A DNA stretch of 64,000 nucleotides. It comes from JAEZBP01 sp963832725 (GTDB lineage Bacteria; Myxococcota_A; Polyangia; Polyangiales; Sandaracinaceae). Where the stretch lies: contig CAWHVG010000006.1 in assembly GCA_963832725.1 (NCBI GenBank), positions 124,001 through 188,000 on the forward strand, written 5' to 3'. Shown here piece by piece: positions 17,170-27,114 of the stretch. Both the position numbers and the translations under genes were made by a program. Numbering within the stretch: the first letter of the stretch is position 1; the number at the start of each line of letters is the position of its first letter. The notes under the pieces are model-generated. The model was given only the letters and a program-made list of their open reading frames with translations. It did not search any database and was not told the DNA's origin.

Positions 17170-17997
17170 GCCGCGGTGCAGGATGGTGCCCCGCCGACGG
17201 CCCAGATGTCGTCCGGACCGCTGCCCCACAGATCGATCAGGTAGCGCGAGGTGTGGCCCACCGCCGTGTTCACGTCGCTCCAGGCGGAGCCGTCCCAGTG
17301 GCTGCACCAGCCGGCCAGCCCCGCGACCCAGACGTCGTCGGCCGCGCTCGCCCACACCGCGTGGGGCGAGAAGCTCGCATCGAGGCTCACGCTCCAGCTC
17401 GCCCCGTCCCAGTGGAGCACCAAGGCCGGGGTGGCCCCGACGGCGTACACGTCGTCCGTAGCGCTCCCCCAGACGGCCCGGAGCGCGGCGGTCGAGCCGG
17501 TGCCGACCGGCGTCCAGGACGTCCCGTCCCAGTGGCACCGCGGTGCCGTTCACGCCGGCGGCCCAGACGTCGTGGAGGCGGCCCCCCAGACCCCGCGGAG
17601 AAACTGGTCGGTGCCGCTCGTGACGGGCGTCCACGACGAGCCATCCCAGTGCGAGATGGCTCCGCTGTCTCCGACCGCCCACACGTCGTCGGACGCGCTT
17701 CCCCAGACCGCCCGGCCCGACGCTCCGGAGACCGTGCTCCAGGACGAACCGTCCCAGTGCACCATGGTGTTGGCGGCCATCCATACGTCGTCGGCCGCGC
17801 TTCCCCAGAGATCGATGCCGACCGGGATGGGGTCGGTCGTAGCCCGTGCGGTGGACGAGGAGCCCGAGCTCGCCGACCACCCACGCGTCGCCCGCTGCCT
17901 CCGCCCAGACGTCGTACTCGTTCCGCGAAGGCAGACCGGACGTGCTGACGGTGGACCAGCTCGTGCCGTTCCAGTGCATGGCGGAGCGAGGCCCGAT
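17170..17997 (-). pseudogene. Tandem beta-propeller ('WGSxxDDVWAVG') protein remnant
   Basis: Blades of the form LWGSAADDVWMAAN...MVHWDGSSWS, VWGSASDDVWAVGDSG and AVWASAADDVWVAGLAG recur five or six times over three minus-strand frames, so at least three frameshifts are present. This repeat is abundant in secreted proteins of Polyangia. The 5' end is cut at about 17998, where the sequence changes within a few bases to IS91-like copy C. The 3' end near 17170 loses the pattern. I regard it as a pseudogene interrupted by the element. Confidence 0.7.
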
Positions 17998-19060
17998 ATC
18001 GGTCGAGCGCGAGCGGCGGCCGCAGCACGTAGCGGCACAGGTGCTCGAGCCGCTCGTGCTCGTGCACGGCCACCTCGGGGTCGAGGTCCCAGCCGTCGAT
18101 GCGCGCCTTGCGCCGGGTGGGCAGCACCACGAGCCCGAGTCCAGGCTCCTCGCCGGGGCCACACAGCTCGCTGCCCTGCGTGCCGGCCGAGGCGGCGCAG
18201 GTTTGCAACAGAGCGAGCTCTTCGTCCTCCACGTCCTCCTCGGCCGAGCAAAGCAGCGCTCGAGCCCGTCGCAGGATGCGTTCGAGGACCTGCTCTACCT
18301 CGTTTGGGCTCGGTGCCGGTGCGGTGAAGAAGCGGCGCTGTCCGTGCTCGTCTTCGCCGTAGGCGCCGTCCAAGAACAAGCCGTGAAGGTGCAGGTTGAG
18401 TCGCAAGTCGGAGCCAAATCGCTGGTGCACCGTCACCGAGCCGCCGCGCGGCGAGCGCAAACCCGCTCCACGTGCGAGCCGCCGGTAGCGCGACTCGATG
18501 GCCCGCGTCGCGAGGCGCGTGAGGGCCAGCGCCAGCTCGTGGTCGAACGCCGCCCGAACCCGCAGCCCGAACGGAAGCGAGAACACCCACTGCCTCACGC
18601 GAACGCGCTCCGGGAACACGCGCTGAGCCAGGTGGCGCGCCCGCTCCGTCATGCGCCGGCCGCAGCAGCGCGGGCAGAATCCGCGCCCTTTGCACGACAG
18701 ACCGGTCACTCGCGTCAGGCCGCAGCCCTCGCACTCGAAGCGCGCGCAGTCCGCCGCGAGCCGGCCACAGTCGAGGTAGCCTTCGAGCTCTCGGACGACG
18801 AAGCGCGGAAGTGGCGCCCCCAGGCGCTCGCGCTCCTCGAGGAAGCTCGCCAGGTGGATGCGCAGGAGCCTGTGCAGCGCGTTGCGCTCCGGGTCGAGCG
18901 GGCTCGTGTCCGGTCGGGGCGAAGCCACGCGGCCGCCCCCAGCAGCGCACGGACCGGTCCTCGGGGACGTGATCTCGCGCAGTTGCGCGACAGGATCGGC
19001 GAAGGGGGCCGCCGATCGGCGAAGCCTCCGTCGATCTCAGGCTCACGAGCGTCAGGGCGC
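17998..19060 (-). mobile_element. IS91-like copy C: transposase N-terminal two thirds plus upstream end
   Basis: Minus frame 17998-18928 encodes the transposase from GTG/ATG at 18928 (MASPRPDTSPLDPERNALHR). It holds the zinc-binding domain (FECEGCGLTRVTG, SCKGRGFCPRCCGRR), the HUH motif NLHLHGLFLDGAY and the tyrosine motif CRYVLRPPLALDR. There it breaks off in the propeller gene. Upstream of the start, about 130 bp match copy E as far as GCGTCAGGGCGC (19060), which I take as the element's other end. The palindrome CGCCGATCGGCG lies in this end. Confidence 0.85.
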
Positions 19061-19227
19061 CGCAGCGACCGCGCGAGCGCGCCGACGAAGGACTCGAGCA
19101 CCTCGGCGCAGAGTCGCCGGTGCGCGCTCGCCTCGCGCGGTGCGCGAACCAGCTCGTGGTCCTCTCCGGATCGGACGAAGGTCAGGGCGCTCCGGCTGCG
19201 CTGACATCGATGGCGCGGCCGGAGTTT

Positions 19228-19497
19228 GCTGTGACGGCGACACGATCGACGCGCTCCTCGCCGGCGGGCAGCGAGGTCGCGCGTGCGACGACAGCGCGCG
19301 CGCACGAAGCGGCGGAGCTTCTCGGCGGCGGATCGCGACGGCTCCGATCCTCGCTCCGCTTCGGGGCGATCAGTACAATCCCCGTCGTGAGCCGCTCAAT
19401 CACAGCCGACCTCTGCGATGTCGCGACCCAGGTCGCGACCCGCGCGGAGTACGAGCGCGGCGCGCTGTCGGTCCTCCGCGACGTGGTGTCGTTCGAG
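19228..19497 (+). pseudogene. Truncated duplicate of the LuxR-type regulator 5' region
   Basis: From CTGTGACGGCGAC at 19228 to GTGGTGTCGTTCGA at 19497 the sequence is about 90% identical to 62116-62463, covering the region upstream of the regulator and its first 37 codons (GTG 19387: MSRSITADLCDVAT). The copy ends abruptly at codon 37 and continues in unrelated sequence. It has only one unit of the 13-bp repeat that is expanded to seven units in the 62-kb copy. Its reading frame is intact here, whereas the 62-kb copy has an extra T. Confidence 0.85.
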
Positions 19498-19499
19498 CC

Positions 19500-19638
19500 T
19501 CCAGCTCCGGCGGTTGATCATCGAGGCGGGCACCCAAGACCGACGTTTCGCGAGCGGCAAGCCCGCCGACCGTTCGCGAGCCGCTTCGCGAGCCCCGAAG
19601 AGCTCGCCTTGATCCATCAGCACCTCGGGCTCAGCTGA
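19500..19638 (+). pseudogene. C-terminal fragment of an unrecognised protein
   Basis: Two frames carry LRRLIIEAGTQDRRFASGKP and FASRFASPEELALIHQHLGL, which would join by one base shift into a 45-residue tail. It is spliced directly onto the truncated LuxR copy. No family recognised. Confidence 0.3.
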
Positions 19639-19776
19639 GGCGTCCGTCGAGCGCCGGCAGCCATGCCGGCCGACGGCGCCGCTCGTGTGCCGCGGCGGCC
19701 CGCCGGCAGCTCAGCTACGGCGACGCGGCGTGCGAGAGCCGTCCCCCCGCCTTCCGATTCCTGGCTCTGGCGAGAG

Positions 19777-20994
19777 TCATGGACATGGGGTCGCCCGACA
19801 GGCCGGTGTGTCTGGAGCACAGCAATTCTGTGTGCAGCTCACTCCTCCGTCACAGCTGTAGGAGGAAGGCCAGGTGCACGTCGCGGTGCACGTGCGGTAG
19901 CGGTTGCCGCCGCAACAGAGGTGCACGTCCTGCGCGCTCTGGACATCTCCCGGCGCGCATACCCCCGCTCCCGTGCACGTGCCGCTTCCCCATGTACACG
20001 AGGAGGTGCAGGTGTCCGTCTCGGTGCCGCAGTTCCCACAGGCGACCGAGCGTGTGTTGCCGGGGGAGCACACGCCCTCGCCCGAGCAGGCGCTGTACGA
20101 CCCCCAGCTGCACGCGCTGTCGCAGGTGCGGGTCTGGGTCCCGCAGTTGCCGCATGCCTGACTGTCCGTCGCCCCGGGGGAGCAGGCGCCCTCGCCCGAA
20201 CAGGTGCCATACGATCCCCAGCTGCACGAGCTACTGCAGGTGCGGGTCTGAGTCCCGCAGTTCCCACAGCCTCGCGAGCTCGTCGCTCCGGGCGAGCAAG
20301 CGCCCCCACCGGTGCAGGTGCCATACGATCCCCAGCTGCACGAGCTACTGCAGGTGCGGGTCTGAGTCCCGCAGTACCCACAGCCTCTCGCGCTCGTCGC
20401 GCCGGACGCGCACGCTCCCTCACCGGTGCAGGTGGACCAGTTGCCCCAATCGCAGGATGACGTGCACGTGCGCGAGTGTGTGCCGCAGTCGCCGCATGCT
20501 TCGCTATCGGTGTCTCCCGGGGTGCAGATCGAGGTGGCGCTGCAGGCACCCCACATGCTCCACGCTCCCCACGTGCAGCTCGAAGAGCAGGTCCGTGTCC
20601 GCTGCTGCGATCCACAGGAGCCACAGGCCTGCATGCCCGTGTCGGTGGTCCCAGGCTCGCACTCACCACACCCGGCGTCCGGGGCTCCCGCGTCGGCGAT
20701 CAGCGCTCCACCGTCGGCGCGGGATCCGCCGTCGGCCGCCGAGCCCGCATCCGACCCCGTGGATCCGTCTGCCGGTTGGGCGTCCGGATGGGCCGCGGCG
20801 TCGTGGCCCGGCACGGATCCGTCGCGTGCGAGGCCCGAGTCCATCCCGCTGGCGGGCGGCTGACACACCCCGTTCACGCAGGCATTGCCGGCCGGACAGT
20901 CGAAGATGGACTGACACTGATCGGCGTTGCCTCCCGAGCACGCCACGACCATCACGGTGCTGGTCAACGTGGCCAGGATTCGCACGGATTGCAT
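19777..20994 (-). CDS. Cysteine-repeat surface lipoprotein
   Basis: A 405-residue lipoprotein. The signal peptide ends in the lipobox VMVVAC (about residues 14-19). A short module, CQSIFDCPAGNACVNGVCQP, follows, then an Asp/Ala/Gly/Ser-rich linker. From residue about 105 there are six to seven repeats of roughly 45 residues of the form C-G-x-CGTQTRTC-S-x-C-S-WGSYGTC-x-GEGACSPG, each with about eight cysteines, and a terminal module CCGGNRYRTCTATCTW. The spacing suggests disulfide-locked, TSP1-like beta units on the outer surface. A frameshifted paralogue lies at 27115-27976. Long near-identical DNA repeats (for example around 20220 and 20330) make unit number prone to change. Confidence 0.8.
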   Translation of the reverse strand: MQSVRILATLTSTVMVVACSGGNADQCQSIFDCPAGNACVNGVCQPPASGMDSGLARDGSVPGHDAAAHPDAQPADGSTGSDAGSAADGGSRADGGALIADAGAPDAGCGECEPGTTDTGMQACGSCGSQQRTRTCSSSCTWGAWSMWGACSATSICTPGDTDSEACGDCGTHSRTCTSSCDWGNWSTCTGEGACASGATSARGCGYCGTQTRTCSSSCSWGSYGTCTGGGACSPGATSSRGCGNCGTQTRTCSSSCSWGSYGTCSGEGACSPGATDSQACGNCGTQTRTCDSACSWGSYSACSGEGVCSPGNTRSVACGNCGTETDTCTSSCTWGSGTCTGAGVCAPGDVQSAQDVHLCCGGNRYRTCTATCTWPSSYSCDGGVSCTQNCCAPDTPACRATPCP

Positions 20995-21121
20995 GGAGCC
21001 CCTTCCAGTTTCGTTCGACGATGACGAGTCGATAGTATGACCGATAGCGAGTCGGGAACAGCGTGCGGGCGTTCGTGGTCCACGTGAAGGGCTCGACAGC
21101 CCGAAGAGGACTGCCGGTGCC

Positions 21122-22446
21122 TCAGGGCAGGGCGGGCTCGGCGAAGAGCCAGACGCCGCTGTTGTAGACGACGTGGCGCCACTGATCGCGAGCCGGCGCC
21201 GTGGCGAACGAGAACGGGGCGAGAGAGCCGATCGGCGCCTCCCCGATGCTGTCGAAGCACCAGCCGTCGTCGTAGAACTCGATGGCGTCCGCTTTCACGA
21301 ACGCCGAGTAGGGCCCGTGGTCGGCGGTGGCCGCCGCGCACATCGTGCGGGGATCGATGTCCCACGTGCCGGTGGAGATCCATGTAGGCGGCAGTGGTCG
21401 AGGGATCGAGCGCCCAGCTACCAGGGTTCGGACGGCCTCCGTCCAACGTCGCGAGGCTGAAGACCGGAGACGCGGGGGCCGCGAGGTCGACGTCGTAGAT
21501 ATAGACCTGCGTCCCCGTGAACACGTAGGCCCCCTCGTCGGTGCTGCCGGCGGGAGGCGGCACGGTGAACGCGGCGCGCACCGTCTGGCCCGAGAGCTCC
21601 GGCATGATCTCCGCGCGCGCCCCGGTGGCGATCCAGCGTTGCGTGGAGAGGTCGAGCACGTGATAGGTCGCGCGAGCGAGGAAGTAGGCGCGCGGCGGAG
21701 AGTCGATGTCGAAGACGGTCTCGATGGGCGCGCTCGGCGCGAAAGGGCTCGCGCAGTCGAGCTCGTATCGGCGCCAGGAGCTGCTCCCCGCGCCGACGAA
21801 GTAGCTGGAGAACGTGCCCTCGTCGACGCTGCCGTCGCAGTCCTGGTCGACGCCATCGCAGAATCTCCGTGCCGGGCGCCGGCGCGGAGCATGCGCCCCA
21901 GTCGCCGGCGGCGCAGGTCTGAGCGCCCGTTCCACATGCGCTGTCGCACTGCCGCATGAGCCCCTCGTCGACGCTACCGTCGCAATCCTCGTCCGTCCCG
22001 TCGCAGGTCTCGGCGACCGGATCGGCGCCCTGGCAGGAGGTGAACGCGCCGTCCACGCAACGGGTCATGCCCCCGCCGCACACCGCCGAGCACGCGCGGG
22101 CCGGGACGTCTTCGTCCACGCGTCCGTCGCAGTCCTGGTCAATCCCGTCGCACTCCTCGACCGGGAGCACGCACAGGCCCGGGCTGTTCCCCGCGCAGGT
22201 GGTCGTGCCGGTCGATCCGCACGACGTCGTGCAGCTGAGCGGTGTCCCGTCGGTGCAGCCGCGGGACGGGCTCGACCCAGGAGCGGCGTCCCGCTCCACG
22301 ACCCCGCCGTCATCGCCGAGAGGCGCGACGCCGCCGTCGCCGTTGGAGCGGGCGACGACACCGGGCCCGCCGGTCGCGCAGCCGATGGCGAGCATCGACA
22401 AGCCGAGAGCGAACGCATTTCTGGTGAGCATGTTCGACGTCTCCAC
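21122..22446 (-). CDS. MopE-like lipoprotein with DxDxDG metal-binding repeats, two frameshifts
   Basis: From ATG 22446 the signal peptide has the lipobox LAIGC. A Cys-rich segment (CTTSCGSTGTTTC) precedes three copies of the putative metal-binding motif C-D-G-x-DxDCDG-x-VDEG (ECDGIDQDCDGRVDED, TCDGTDEDCDGSVDEG, FCDGVDQDCDGSVDEG) known from MopE-type surface proteins. The rest is a beta-rich domain ending LFAEPALP. Two single-base shifts break it. AA at 21862-21863 should be one A, restoring PGTEICDGVDQDCDG; the second lies near 21385. It would be an outer-membrane, Ca-binding surface protein. It sits between two other lipoprotein genes of the same strand. Confidence 0.65.
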
Positions 22447-22458
22447 GGGCGAAGCGGA

Positions 22459-23703
22459 TCAGCAGCGGACCGGCATGACGTGGTAGGTGACGGTCGAGGT
22501 TCCGTCCGTCACGACGACGCGGTAGTCCTCCCCGGCCGCGGGGCTCCAACCGTCGAGGGTCCAGGCGGTGGTGGGGGCGCCGTAGCCGTCGATGAGGCTG
22601 TGCACGGTCGTCGCGAGGTCCATCCCGTCCGACATGCGGGTGATGGTCACGTCGATGTTCCCCCCGAGCCCGCCGGCCGAGATCGACCACATCCCCTGGA
22701 TGACCTGGACGGGCACGAAACCCGCGGGGGGGAAGGCGACCACATCGGGGCGCGGCGAGCTGCTCGCGCCGCGGGTTCCGATCACCTTCAGGCAGGCGGC
22801 GCCCCCGTAGTAGCCGAACCCGGAGCCGCCGCCGCGGTAGAATCCGACGCCGACGCCGCCGAGCGGCGCGTAGAGACACCAGCGCCGGTGGCCGAGGGTG
22901 GTTTCGTTCCCGTTGTCCACGATGAACTGGTCGATCATCGCGGAGGGGTTCGCCGGGCCCCACGCGATGTTGCTGTGCGCCGCGCCGATGGCTCCGCCCT
23001 CCGTGTAGCAGACCGCGCTCGGATCGGGGTGGTGGGCCATGAGGCCGGCCGGGTTCCACGCCGAGGTCACGGAGCAGAGCTGAGCTTGCGCGTTGTCGTC
23101 GGGGTCGTCCGCGGTGACCGGACCGAGCCCGGTCAGCCAGCGGTAGAAGTTCAGGCGCTGGAGCGCGTCGTCGATGCCGTCGCGGGTGAGGGTCCCCGGG
23201 TCGCACGTCGAGGCGCCGGCGATGAAGTACCCCGACGAGACGGCGCGGCTCTCGTTGTAGCGGGCGCATACGTCCGCTTGCGCGTGAGAGGCCGGATCGC
23301 CCACCGGCGACGACACGCAGCTCCCTCCTTGGAGCTCGAACCCGTCGTCACATGCACACGCGTCGACGACGCAGTGCGCGTTGGCGCCGCAGGCGAGGGC
23401 CGCGCAGGGGTCCGCGGGGCCCGCGTCCGGCGTGCCTGCGTCCGGCGTGCCTGCGTCGTCCGGCGCGGGATGCGTGGTCCCCGCGTCTCCTTCGGCTGGG
23501 CCAATCCAGGGGCTCCCAGCGTCTTCGTCCAGGTTCGGCGCCGCGTCGTACGGCGCGGCGGATGGCTCCGCTGCGGGATCCTGGTCGGACACCGGGCCCA
23601 GCAGGGTCCCGCTGAGCGTCCCGGTGCATGCGGGCATGGTCAGGAGCAGAGCAAGCCCAATCGACGGGCAGGTTCCGAGGGCGCGGCAGGCGGGTCGAGG
23701 CAT
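22459..23703 (-). CDS. CAP/SCP-domain lipoprotein
   Basis: A 414-residue lipoprotein. The signal peptide has lipobox TMPAC, then an Ala/Asp/Gly/Pro linker with DAGTPDAGTPDAG repeats, an EGF-like module (CAALACGANAHCVVDACACD), and a CAP-superfamily domain. The domain has ALQRLNFYRWLTGLGPV, a histidine in AHHPDPSAVCYTEGG, HSNIAWG, and FIVDNGNETTLGHRRWCLYA. CAP domains (CRISP/antigen 5/PR-1) bind lipids or act as putative proteases or adhesins; the His/Glu cleft residues look partly kept. It is exported and lipid-anchored. It precedes the MopE-like gene by 12 bp, so the two are probably co-transcribed. The promoter would lie in the 180-bp gap shared with the FHA-sigma54 gene. Confidence 0.8.
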   Translation of the reverse strand: MPRPACRALGTCPSIGLALLLTMPACTGTLSGTLLGPVSDQDPAAEPSAAPYDAAPNLDEDAGSPWIGPAEGDAGTTHPAPDDAGTPDAGTPDAGPADPCAALACGANAHCVVDACACDDGFELQGGSCVSSPVGDPASHAQADVCARYNESRAVSSGYFIAGASTCDPGTLTRDGIDDALQRLNFYRWLTGLGPVTADDPDDNAQAQLCSVTSAWNPAGLMAHHPDPSAVCYTEGGAIGAAHSNIAWGPANPSAMIDQFIVDNGNETTLGHRRWCLYAPLGGVGVGFYRGGGSGFGYYGGAACLKVIGTRGASSSPRPDVVAFPPAGFVPVQVIQGMWSISAGGLGGNIDVTITRMSDGMDLATTVHSLIDGYGAPTTAWTLDGWSPAAGEDYRVVVTDGTSTVTYHVMPVRC

Positions 23704-23882
23704 GGCGCCGGCTGTAGCGACGCGCGTGCCAGAGCGCTCCGGTGAGGTGAGCCGCGGGAGTGCCGCTCGATCCGTTCACTCGACCATACACACGACCACG
23801 CGGTCGTACACTCGGCCGCGTGTGCCCTTCACGCGGTATACTTCCTCCGGCAGGTAGAGAAGATCGAGGCACCTCCGGGAAG

Positions 23883-25205
23883 ATGGGCGTGAGCGTGCAG
23901 CATCAGGACGACACCGAAGTCAAGACCCTCACGCAGGGCAACCTCGTACCCGACCTGCCCGGCGCGTCGCGGCAGCGGCCACGGATCCGATGGAACGAGG
24001 CGAGCGGCCCACAGGAGCGGCGGCTCTCCGGCTCGGTGGTCGTAGGCGCGGCGCCGGACGTCGACGTCGTCCTCGCGGACCCGAAGGTCTCGCGCCTGCA
24101 TGCCGAGCTGGCGCAGCGCCCCGACGGCCTCTGGGTGGCCGACCTCGGCAGTCGCAACGGTACCTACGTCGACCGGGTGCGTGTGGCCTCGGCGCGCCTC
24201 CACGAGGGTGCGCGCCTGCGCCTCGGCGACACCGAGCTGGTGGTCGGCTACGAGGCGAGCGCGGAGCCGGTGCCCCTCTGGCGCTTCGACCGCTTCGGTC
24301 CTTTGATCGGCCGCAGCGTGGCGATGCGCGAGCTCTTCGAGTGGCTCGACCGGGCGGCCCGGAGCGATGCCACGTTGCTAGTGGAGGGCGAGACCGGCAC
24401 GGGCAAGGAGCTCGTCGCCTGCGCCGTGCACGAGACCTCGCCGCGCGGCAGTCAGCCCTTCGCAATCATCGACTGCGCGGCGCTCTCGGGCAATCTGCTC
24501 GAGGCGGAGCTCTTCGGGCACGCGCGCGGTGCCTTCACCGGCGCCCACAACGCGCGGGCGGGCGCGATCGAGGCCGCCGACGGCGGGACGGTCTTCATCG
24601 ACGAGGTCGGAGAGCTGCCCCTCTCGCTCCAGCCGAAGCTCCTGCGCGTATTGGAGTCGAGGACGGTGCGGCGCCTGGGAGAGAACCAGCGCCGGCCGGT
24701 CGACGTGCGCTTCATCGCTGCGACCCACCGCGACCTGCGCGCGATGGTCAACGACGGGACGTTCAGGGAGGATCTCTACTTCCGCCTCGCCGTCCTGAAG
24801 GTCCGAGTCCCGCCGCTCCGAGAGCGGCTCGAGGACGTCCCCGCGCTCGCGTCGCATTTCCTCCCCGAGGGGACGACGCTGCCGCCCGAGCTCAGCGGAG
24901 CCATCGAGCGGCGTCCCTGGCGAGGCAACGTGCGCGAGCTCCGCAACTTCGTTGAGCGCCTGCTCGCCTTCGGTGCCGAGCACGCCCTGCGCGTCGAGGA
25001 GGGCCGGGCGCCGGCGCCGCTGTCCACCCAGACCTCGTATCACGCGGCCCGCGCCGACGTGATCGCCCGCTTCGAACGAGACTTCGTGGAGCGGCTGCTC
25101 GAGCGCCATCCCGGCAACCTGGCCGAGGCCGCGCGCGCGGCGGGGCTGACGCGAGCGTACCTCTACCAGCTCCTCCGCAAGCACGGGCTGCGGGGCCCGA
25201 GTTGA
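23883..25205 (+). CDS. FHA-containing sigma54-dependent transcriptional activator
   Basis: A 440-residue enhancer-binding protein. Residues about 30-115 form an FHA domain (VVVGAAPDVDVVLADPK, VSRLHAELAQ, SRNGTYVDRV), the input that reads phosphothreonine. Residues 150-375 are the AAA+ sigma54-interaction domain: Walker A GETGTGKE, GAFTGA loop (HARGAFTGAHN), Walker B TVFIDEVGEL and the arginine-containing IAATHRDLRAMV. The end (LAEAARAAGLTRAYLYQLLR) is a Fis-type helix-turn-helix. FHA-type activators are characteristic of myxobacteria and respond to Ser/Thr kinases. The kinase gene starts 31 bp downstream on the same strand, so the pair likely forms one signalling unit. Start ATG 23883 gives a natural N-terminus. 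Confidence 0.9.
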   Translation: MGVSVQHQDDTEVKTLTQGNLVPDLPGASRQRPRIRWNEASGPQERRLSGSVVVGAAPDVDVVLADPKVSRLHAELAQRPDGLWVADLGSRNGTYVDRVRVASARLHEGARLRLGDTELVVGYEASAEPVPLWRFDRFGPLIGRSVAMRELFEWLDRAARSDATLLVEGETGTGKELVACAVHETSPRGSQPFAIIDCAALSGNLLEAELFGHARGAFTGAHNARAGAIEAADGGTVFIDEVGELPLSLQPKLLRVLESRTVRRLGENQRRPVDVRFIAATHRDLRAMVNDGTFREDLYFRLAVLKVRVPPLRERLEDVPALASHFLPEGTTLPPELSGAIERRPWRGNVRELRNFVERLLAFGAEHALRVEEGRAPAPLSTQTSYHAARADVIARFERDFVERLLERHPGNLAEAARAAGLTRAYLYQLLRKHGLRGPS

Positions 25206-25236
25206 CAGCAACGGCGCTCGCCAGGGGCATCCGCCG

Positions 25237-26499
25237 GTGAGAGGGCGCCGAAATCACGACACGGCGGAGCGGCTCCCCGGAGAGCGGGTCGGTCGCTACG
25301 AGATCCTCTCCCACATCGCCAGCGGGGGGATGGGCGAGGTCTACCTGGCGAGCCTCGGTGAGCAGCGCGTCGCGATCAAGCTCTGCCACCCGCACCTCGC
25401 GGAGGATCCCGAGTTCGTCGCGATGTTCTCCGACGAAGCGCGCATCGCTTCGGCCGTCCGGCATCCCAACGTCGTCGCCACGTTGGACGTCGCGGACGAC
25501 AGCGATCTCTACATGGTCATGGAGTACGTGGAGGGGACCACGCTCGCGCAGATGATGCGGCGCGATGGAGGGCCGGTCCCGATCCCCAACCTGCTGCGGG
25601 TGATGCGCGACGCGCTGGACGGGCTCCACGCGGCCCACGAGCTGCGAGACGCGCGAGGACGGCTCGCGAACGTGATTCATCGCGACGTCACTCCGCAGAA
25701 CATCCTGATCGGGCTCGACGGAAGGGCTCGCCTGAGCGACTTCGGGGTCGCGAAGGCCGCCGAGCGTGCCGCCGTGACCCGGGACGGCTCCGTCAAGGGC
25801 AAGCTCGGCTACATCGCCCCCGAGCAGCTGCGGGGCGCCCCCATCGATCGGCGGGTGGACATCTTCACCGCCGGCGTCGTGCTGTGGGAGGGGCTCGCGG
25901 GGCAGCGGGCGTTCCGCGGCGCCTCGAGCTCCGACACCATCAACAAGATCCTGACGGCGCCGATCCTCGCTCCATCCACGTTCCGCGCCGAGGTGCCGCC
26001 GGAGCTCGACCGGATCGTGCTCAAGGCGATGACCCGAGACCTCGACGAACGCTTCTCCACCGCCGCCGAGCTGGCCCAGGCGCTGGAGTCCTGCGCACCC
26101 GCGGCTACCGCCGAGACCGTCGGTGAATGGGTCCGGTCCGCGCGGGCTTGGGATGCCGGTGCTGGAGAGGCGCGGACCGCGGTGGGACCCTTCGACGACG
26201 CCACCGTCGTCTCCGACGCCGCCGATCTGGCGGCGACCGAGGAGACCTCGCTGCCGGAGGCCGGCGTGGAGGAGACCTCGACCGCGGTCACGATTCCGAC
26301 GCCGCTTCGGATGCCGCAGCCGGACATGGAGGATCCCTTCGCGAGCGCGCCGACCGTGGTTCAGTGGCCGGCGCGGACCGCGGAGGGGCACGGGCCGTGG
26401 CTGCTCGTGGCGATACTGGCCGCCGTGCTCTTCACGTCGTTCGCGGCCATGGCGTTCGTGCTCTGGCTGCTGTGGACCGCGAGCTCACTCGGTCCGTAG
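25237..26499 (+). CDS. Membrane-anchored Ser/Thr protein kinase
   Basis: A 420-residue eukaryotic-type kinase from GTG 25237. All catalytic landmarks are visible: SGGMGEVYLA glycine loop, VAIKLCHPH lysine, DEARIAS glutamate, HRDVTPQNILI catalytic loop, SDFGVAKA, and APEQLRGAP. The active-site lysine position of HRDLKPEN is Thr (HRDVTPQN), as in many myxobacterial kinases. After residue 300 comes an acidic Thr/Glu-rich linker and a C-terminal TM helix (LLVAILAAVLFTSFAAMAFV) with almost no extracytoplasmic tail, so it is a tail-anchored cytoplasmic kinase. Its gene follows the FHA activator by 31 bp, and the threonines of the linker could be the FHA ligand. Confidence 0.9.
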   Translation: MRGRRNHDTAERLPGERVGRYEILSHIASGGMGEVYLASLGEQRVAIKLCHPHLAEDPEFVAMFSDEARIASAVRHPNVVATLDVADDSDLYMVMEYVEGTTLAQMMRRDGGPVPIPNLLRVMRDALDGLHAAHELRDARGRLANVIHRDVTPQNILIGLDGRARLSDFGVAKAAERAAVTRDGSVKGKLGYIAPEQLRGAPIDRRVDIFTAGVVLWEGLAGQRAFRGASSSDTINKILTAPILAPSTFRAEVPPELDRIVLKAMTRDLDERFSTAAELAQALESCAPAATAETVGEWVRSARAWDAGAGEARTAVGPFDDATVVSDAADLAATEETSLPEAGVEETSTAVTIPTPLRMPQPDMEDPFASAPTVVQWPARTAEGHGPWLLVAILAAVLFTSFAAMAFVLWLLWTASSLGP

Positions 26500-27114
26500 A
26501 CGAGGCGCGTACATCGGTCCGCCACGACGGAACGCGTTCGGCTCGGGATACACCTCTCTACTCCGGTAGACGGCGCCAGCGCTGCGCTCGACGCCGGCGC
26601 GCTCCCACACGGACCCGGTCGTGATGCGCGGGCGTCGGCCGAAGCGCACCACCGGACACACCACGAAACGGGGCGACATTCCACGACGCCTATGGACAGC
26701 TCATGCGGACGGATTCGAAACCGGATTCGTGTGGCGCCAGTCATGGTCGAGCCGCCGAGGCTCGCCGGCACATCGCTTACATACCGGAACGGCATGCCAT
26801 CGGCCCCGACCCGCCTGCGACGAACGAGGTGCCAACGCCGGCTCTCGCTCGCCGTGGGATCGAGAGCACGGCTCTCACGTCGAGCCGCGTCGGGAGCGCC
26901 GCCAATCGACGGCGCCGACCACGTGATCGCAGTGGCTCGCGCTGCGGAGTCGACGACGCGGCGCGCGCTGACGGTCACGCACGGGACGGGAGTCGGGGCG
27001 AACCGGTGGGCATTCGAGCTCGTACGTGAACGTGATGGTGGCGCGATCGGGCTTGGTCTTGTTGGTAGCATGCGCCTGGTCCATCGATCACAGCGAGTAC
27101 GAGTGGGGTCCTCC
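26500..27114. other. No gene recognised (615 bp)
   Basis: Open frames are short or lack protein character on both strands. I see no repeat, terminator-like hairpin of note, or RNA gene. The promoter of the cysteine-repeat lipoprotein at 27115 should lie in its right end. Confidence 0.4.

Noticed and set aside
23720..23830. Operator from the dyad ACGACC-ACGC-GGTCGT
   Set aside because: A 6-bp stem is expected by chance at this GC content, and no second copy is present near the two divergent starts.
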